NCBI GenBank assembly: GCA_947247005.1
Contig: OX365944.1
Span: 59,316,096-59,380,095 of the forward strand
Length of the DNA stretch: 64,000 bases
Source: Spisula solida
Taxonomy: Eukaryota; Mollusca; Bivalvia; Venerida; Mactridae
Direction: 5' to 3'
Positions 54,001 through 60,000 of the stretch are shown in pieces. The translations under genes and the position numbers were made by a program. The first letter of the stretch is position 1; each line of letters opens with the position of its first letter. The notes beneath the pieces are model-generated. The model saw only the letters and a list, made by a program, of their open reading frames with translations. It did not search any database and was not told the DNA's origin.

Positions 54001-57000
54001 TATCTGATTAATATTTGCACTTACTTGAAAGTAAGTTCTTGCACAAGACAAGTTATTCAATTCTATGAATATGTACCATTTAACTGTTTTCATTTTAATG
54101 AAAAATCCTTTGTGGATATCACATGAATTGTATTTTTTATCTTATAATGTGAACTGCGTGAGAATGTTCCAATCCAGTACACTTATATACCTTTAACAAT
54201 TCTCAATATATCTATAAATCTTTTAATAATTATTTGAAGGAGAAAAGAAATGCCTACCTTGTTTAAACATGACAAAAATCAGAAAAAAATCAATTAAAAG
54301 GAACTGGAATTTGAATAGAATTGAATAGAATAGTAGCGAGCTGAATATTGAATATAAATTATAAACATTTCACTTAAATTAATAAAATATACATTCAATA
54401 CAAATCGGATTGTCACATTACATTATCGTCGGAAATCAAACCTCAATTCTTATTTCATGTCAATCTATATAATTAATTTCTAATGACAAAACCATATTTA
54501 ATAGATGTATTATTAAACAGGGCGTTTTTCAATAATCATTGAAAGCTTTTCGATCAATGTACAATGCATAAAGTATGAAATTACTTTCCGATTATTCACT
54601 GATTAAGTTTCTTCATGCATTGATTCATGTTTTAATTGCTTTAATTCTATACAAGAACTTAATTTAACCTGATTAAATGTTAATGCTGTGATTGAATTGT
54701 TATAAAGGAAGCTAGTATAAAATAAATTATTACCTATTGGTTAATTGAATGCACTACAAAAGCGTCAAATCGGAAATCAGTTAAATTGGTTTCAATGGGC
54801 TTGGTCTAATTATATGAGAATTTATTCTTTATATTATTTGCATCCAGATTTTCTTTGTGTATTTGGAGTAAAACTAAGCATGTAATATGATCAAGCCATC
54901 TTTGCCAAGATATAATTTCACAGAATTTGTGAAATTGATCAATAAAATGCTGAAGCAAGTGAAATGATTGCCTTTAATAACTGAATTCAAAACCTCAATT
55001 ACATTGCTATATTCAAACCTTGCTTATATTAATTTGACAATCAATTAATATTCCTAGTTGATGTATTATAATGTTCATACCAACTGTATAATTAATATAT
55101 CTTAATTAGCTAATTAGACATTTCTATCGTTAATTAAATGTCAATTAATTTAGAATGTTCAAAATATATAGGCTCAAAAAAAATAATTTTCAATTAATGT
55201 TTTTGTTTATGTTTTAGTTTAATATTAAGCACAACAGGCCCTTTATTATCACATTGTTAATACTCTTTATAACATATTTTCGCCGGGCAATTTCAATGGG
55301 ATGGACGAACAGACAAACAGACAGGACAATCACTATTATGCCTTCCACATCAGTAGATGCCAGAGCATGAAAATATATTTAATATTACAAATTTACTAAC
55401 AGCAATGTCATTTATGATAAAAGATGTGAAATAATTAATAATAGTTTTAAATAAATGGAAGTATACACTTTGTGTTAATAAATTTCTGTTATTCTGACCA
55501 CACAAGCTAATATCCGGCACTTCTACTTAGTTTGATAAATGCACAGTAAACAGCCACTAATTTATAACAATAAATAAACAATAAAATCACTGTACCTTGC
55601 TAAAATGTGCATTGTTTATTGTTTCAGCACTGTTTTATAAGTTTTATACTTACATTAGACAGTTTTATTTTCATTCTTAACAGCTCTTCTGAAGTTTTTT
55701 TTACAATTTTGAAGGAAATTAAAAAAGTTGTATAATTTAACATACATGAGATTGCCGAAAGCTTTAGAATTCTGTGGAATTTAAAATTATCAGAAGGTTT
55801 CATGGTATATTTAGTTAAATGTCAGTGTAACAGAAAACAATTTTTCACTGGGCACACAGGAACAGCCTGTCAAAATTCTGCACAAACTTGCTGACAACCT
55901 TGATCTAAACTTAAACTATACCAAAACTGTTGACAGGCTAGAAATATGGCTGAATTAATGCAGATTAAAAAAAAATGAAAGTATTTTTTTTTGTTTTTTC
56001 AAACTTAAAACTTAACAACAATTAAACGGAAAAAAAAAATCGACAGATTAGCCACCTGTTGAACTCTTAATATATAATTATGAATATTTCTAAATCTATG
56101 AATTTCTTTTTTAAACAAGATGTTTGTAAAACACTTATGCCCCCATGGCAGCCCAATAGTCAGAAGTGGTGAAGGTCGCAGTGACCTTGACCTTTGACCT
56201 ACTTACCTAAAAATCAATAGGGGTCATCTACTGTTGCTGACCAACCTCCATATTAAGTTTGAAGATCATAGGTCAAAGCATTTTTGAGTTATTGAACGGA
56301 AACCATTTTATACGACCGACCGACTGACATACCGACAGACAGACATGTGAAAGCAATAATACCCCCTCATCAAAGATGGGGGGGGGGAGGGGGGGGGGGC
56401 ATAATAATAAGAAATATTCCATGCTGATTGAAAATAACTTCATTTTTGCTCTTGGTGAAAATTAAGTTATCAAACAAACTATCTTCAGAGTGACTTTGGT
56501 TAAGTTTACATTTGATTTTAATCAATTTTAGGCTCATAATGCCATGGTGAGAAATTGAATGAACAGTATCTATGTGAAGCACAATGAGGTAAAATACTAC
56601 ACTGGTCTACATAGTTACAAGCTGCACAACAATATAACAGACGTGTTTAGTTTCACAAAAGAAGAAAGTGAGATTTGTTAATAAGACGGATGAGTTGTTT
56701 CATCCATTCGTCAGTTCGTGCAGGTAATATATTAGACCGGATCCTATTTCTCACCAACAAACACTGGTGGTTATATCCTCAGTTTTCAACGATCAGTCAT
56801 CTAAACTGTTGGAAGGTGAATATATTATACCAGACCCAGCTCATCTTTTATACAACAAAAACCATCATACTTATTAGTTACAATGTACATGATTCATTTT
56901 AAGGTGTTGTGTAGTACAGTATTTATAGCAAACTATCAGATTTCATCATCCCCCCACCAATTATAAATCAGTAAAAGGATACACTAGGGATAAAAATAGA

Positions 57001-60000
57001 AAATAACATTTTCATGTTTTAAAATTTCAGAATTAAAATTTTGAAGACATAATTATGAGTATACTTTAGAGACTATTTCAAAAACTGTGCAACATCTCTA
57101 GTCAGTTTTTTGTCAGGTTAGACACTGGCTGTCAACAATTTTCAGTCATAATTATATGCATGACAGCCAGGTGGCCTAGTTTTCCTGAATAAATCACAAA
57201 CCAGTACTTTTTCTTCCACATGTTAAACATGTATCTGTCCAAGCTGGGAGTCAAACCTGGATCTAACTGGTTACAACACGATCGCTCAATCAACTGAGCC
57301 AGCCCAGGATCAAATCTGGATCTACCAGGTAACAAGTCTGATGCTCTCTCAACTGAACCGGCCTGGGAGTCAAATCTGGATCTACCAGGTAACAAGTCTG
57401 ATGCTCTCTCAACTGAACCGGCCTGGGAGTCAAATCTGGATCTACCAGGTAACAAGTCTGATGCTCTCTCAACTGACCTGGCCTGGGAGTCAAACCTGGA
57501 TCTACCAGGTAACAAGTCTGATGCTCTCTCAACTGACCTGGCCTGGGAGTCAAACCTGGGTCTACCAGGTAACAAGTCTGATGCTCTCTCAACTGACCCG
57601 GCCTGGGAGTCAAACCTGGATCTACCAGGTTACAAGGTCAGTGCTCTCTCAACTGACCCTGCCAGTGAGTCAAACCTGGATCTACCAGGTTATCAGTTAA
57701 GTGCTCTCTCAAATGACCCGGCCAGTGAGTCAAACCTGGATCTACCAGGTTATAAGTTAAGTGCTTTCTCAAATGACCCAGCCTGGGAGTCAAACCTGAA
57801 TCTACCAGGTTACAAGTTAAGTGCTCTCTCAAATGACCTAGCCACAGAGATAAACCTGCCTCCTTAGCTTGTTATCTTACTCAAGGGTTGTCTTACAATG
57901 AAGATTATTTTGTATTTATAAATGACAAAAAAATATGAATTTTCTACTTTCAATGTAAGAGATTTTCACTACATGTGGTATATTTTTTAACAATGATACT
58001 AATTGAATATTGCTCTGATATAAACACATTTATGTCAGACAGTCTACGCAATGATGAAGCAGCAATCAAAAGTTTTTTAACAATTTCATATCTGATATTT
58101 TCCATTTCAATTTGCATACAGAAGCTTAAGCTCAATCTATACTAGGCGGACCCACGCAATCATGCAGTTGGCTTTTTTTCAAACACATACTAAATCATTT
58201 TGATATAAAAGCTTTCATAACAAGATAATAATAAACATCTATCCAAAAATTGTATTCATTAAGAAATAATTATTATAGTTCATTTTTTAATGATTTCTTT
58301 TCATAATAAATATTCACATTATCATCAAGAGCTAATGAAAATTTTACTACTACACCACAAAATAACATTTCAGAATAAAACTTTTCAAATGGCTGATGAT
58401 AAGCAGATACAAAAACATTCCACAATTTCCCAGACAGACAAATTTTTATTGCAGTTGATAAACTCCCTCCTTTCTGAAGAGCTTTTAAAATCATAAAAAA
58501 GAAGATCTCTGATAAAACTGGAATGAATCTTGAAAAAAACATACACAGCATATACCTGAAAACGTCATGTCTTTAATTTGTAAAAAAGTCTGACTTTTAG
58601 TTTATAAAATACTCTGAAAGCTCAATAAAAGCCTAATTATAAACTTCTTTTACATAAACAATTTTCTTCACAAATATACAATTTCAACATTTCATTAGAT
58701 TTCAGTAACAATTAACAAATTCCACAGCACAATGCACATACATCATCATATTAGCTCTGTTTTACAAGTTATCAGAAAGAACAAATACCTTTCTTTTGCA
58801 AAACCCTTTTCTTACTTATTTCAGGATTTTAAGTTTCACTGGATGAAATATTTTCACATAAGTTCTACTATGATTCTTAGATTTTCTTTTCTTCATTCTG
58901 ATGGAAAAAATGGGTATCTGAGTTGTTTTTTATATATCATTTGAGTAGAATTATCACCATAAGACAGTACAATTGATAACATCAACACTCAATTAATCTT
59001 AAATTACATAAATGGGTTTGAAGTAAAACTTTACATGCTGATTACACTCTCCACAAAATCTTAAGAACAGAAAGATAGAATTATAAGCAAAATTACATAT
59101 AATTTCAAACCAAGATCATAGTAGTATTACATGTTTCATCAGGGTAGCAATACCACATGGCTTTTGGCTGCAGTTTCAAGTAGAAATTTGTAAACATTGG
59201 AACACAAATAAAGCCATAAGTATTTTATTTCTTTATCGATTTCTATAAAATATATACGCCACACTAAGGGGAAAAGTATTTGCTTTCTGTGAAATATAAG
59301 ATCTTTTTCAGCAGTTTTACCGATTTTTCCATTACCCTGTGAAACCTACATGTTCCACGGTTTCACAGGGTAATGGCCAAAACAGCAGAGCCGCGGAAAA
59401 ATATTTTATAATTCATGCAAAGCAAATAATTGTCCCCTTAGCATGGCGTATATTTTATAGAAATCCATGAAGAAACAAGTAATTAAGAATTGCAAGCAAT
59501 ACAGAAGTCCCCTACCGGTTTGAGGCCATTTTCAATGTTTCTGTTGCCATAGCAACCACAATTTTTGCCAGAATCAAAATATCTTTAGACGTGCATAATC
59601 CCCTTATTGCCCCCTATTCACATATCAAGTTTCATAAACCTAGCTTGAAAACTGTTCGAGTTATGTCAGGATCCAGATTTTTTGACGGACTGACTGACGG
59701 ACTGACGGACGGAGGGCAAACCTAAATAAAATACTTATGGCTTTTTTATTTTCCAATGTTTACAAATTTCTTCTTGTAACTGTAGTCAAAAGTCACGGGG
59801 TATTGCTACACTGTTCATACTCTAAGTAAATCACAGGTATATACTGCGAGCTCAAAGGCTGAAAAAATACACAGATGCAAGATCAATGTATTAAATAGTT
59901 AGAAGAGAAATTTTGTAGCAGGGGGCTCATCATGACCATTTTCCCAGAGACACAACTTTATTACAAACCCTAATTTTTTGAAATGTGATTTTATACAGAA

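Noticed and set aside
57132..57832. Periodic frames (QLREHQTCYLVDPGLTPRPG..., SLMLSQLNRPGSQIWIYQVT...)
   Set aside because: 60-bp tandem repeat read in several phases; the units look tRNA-like, not protein-coding.
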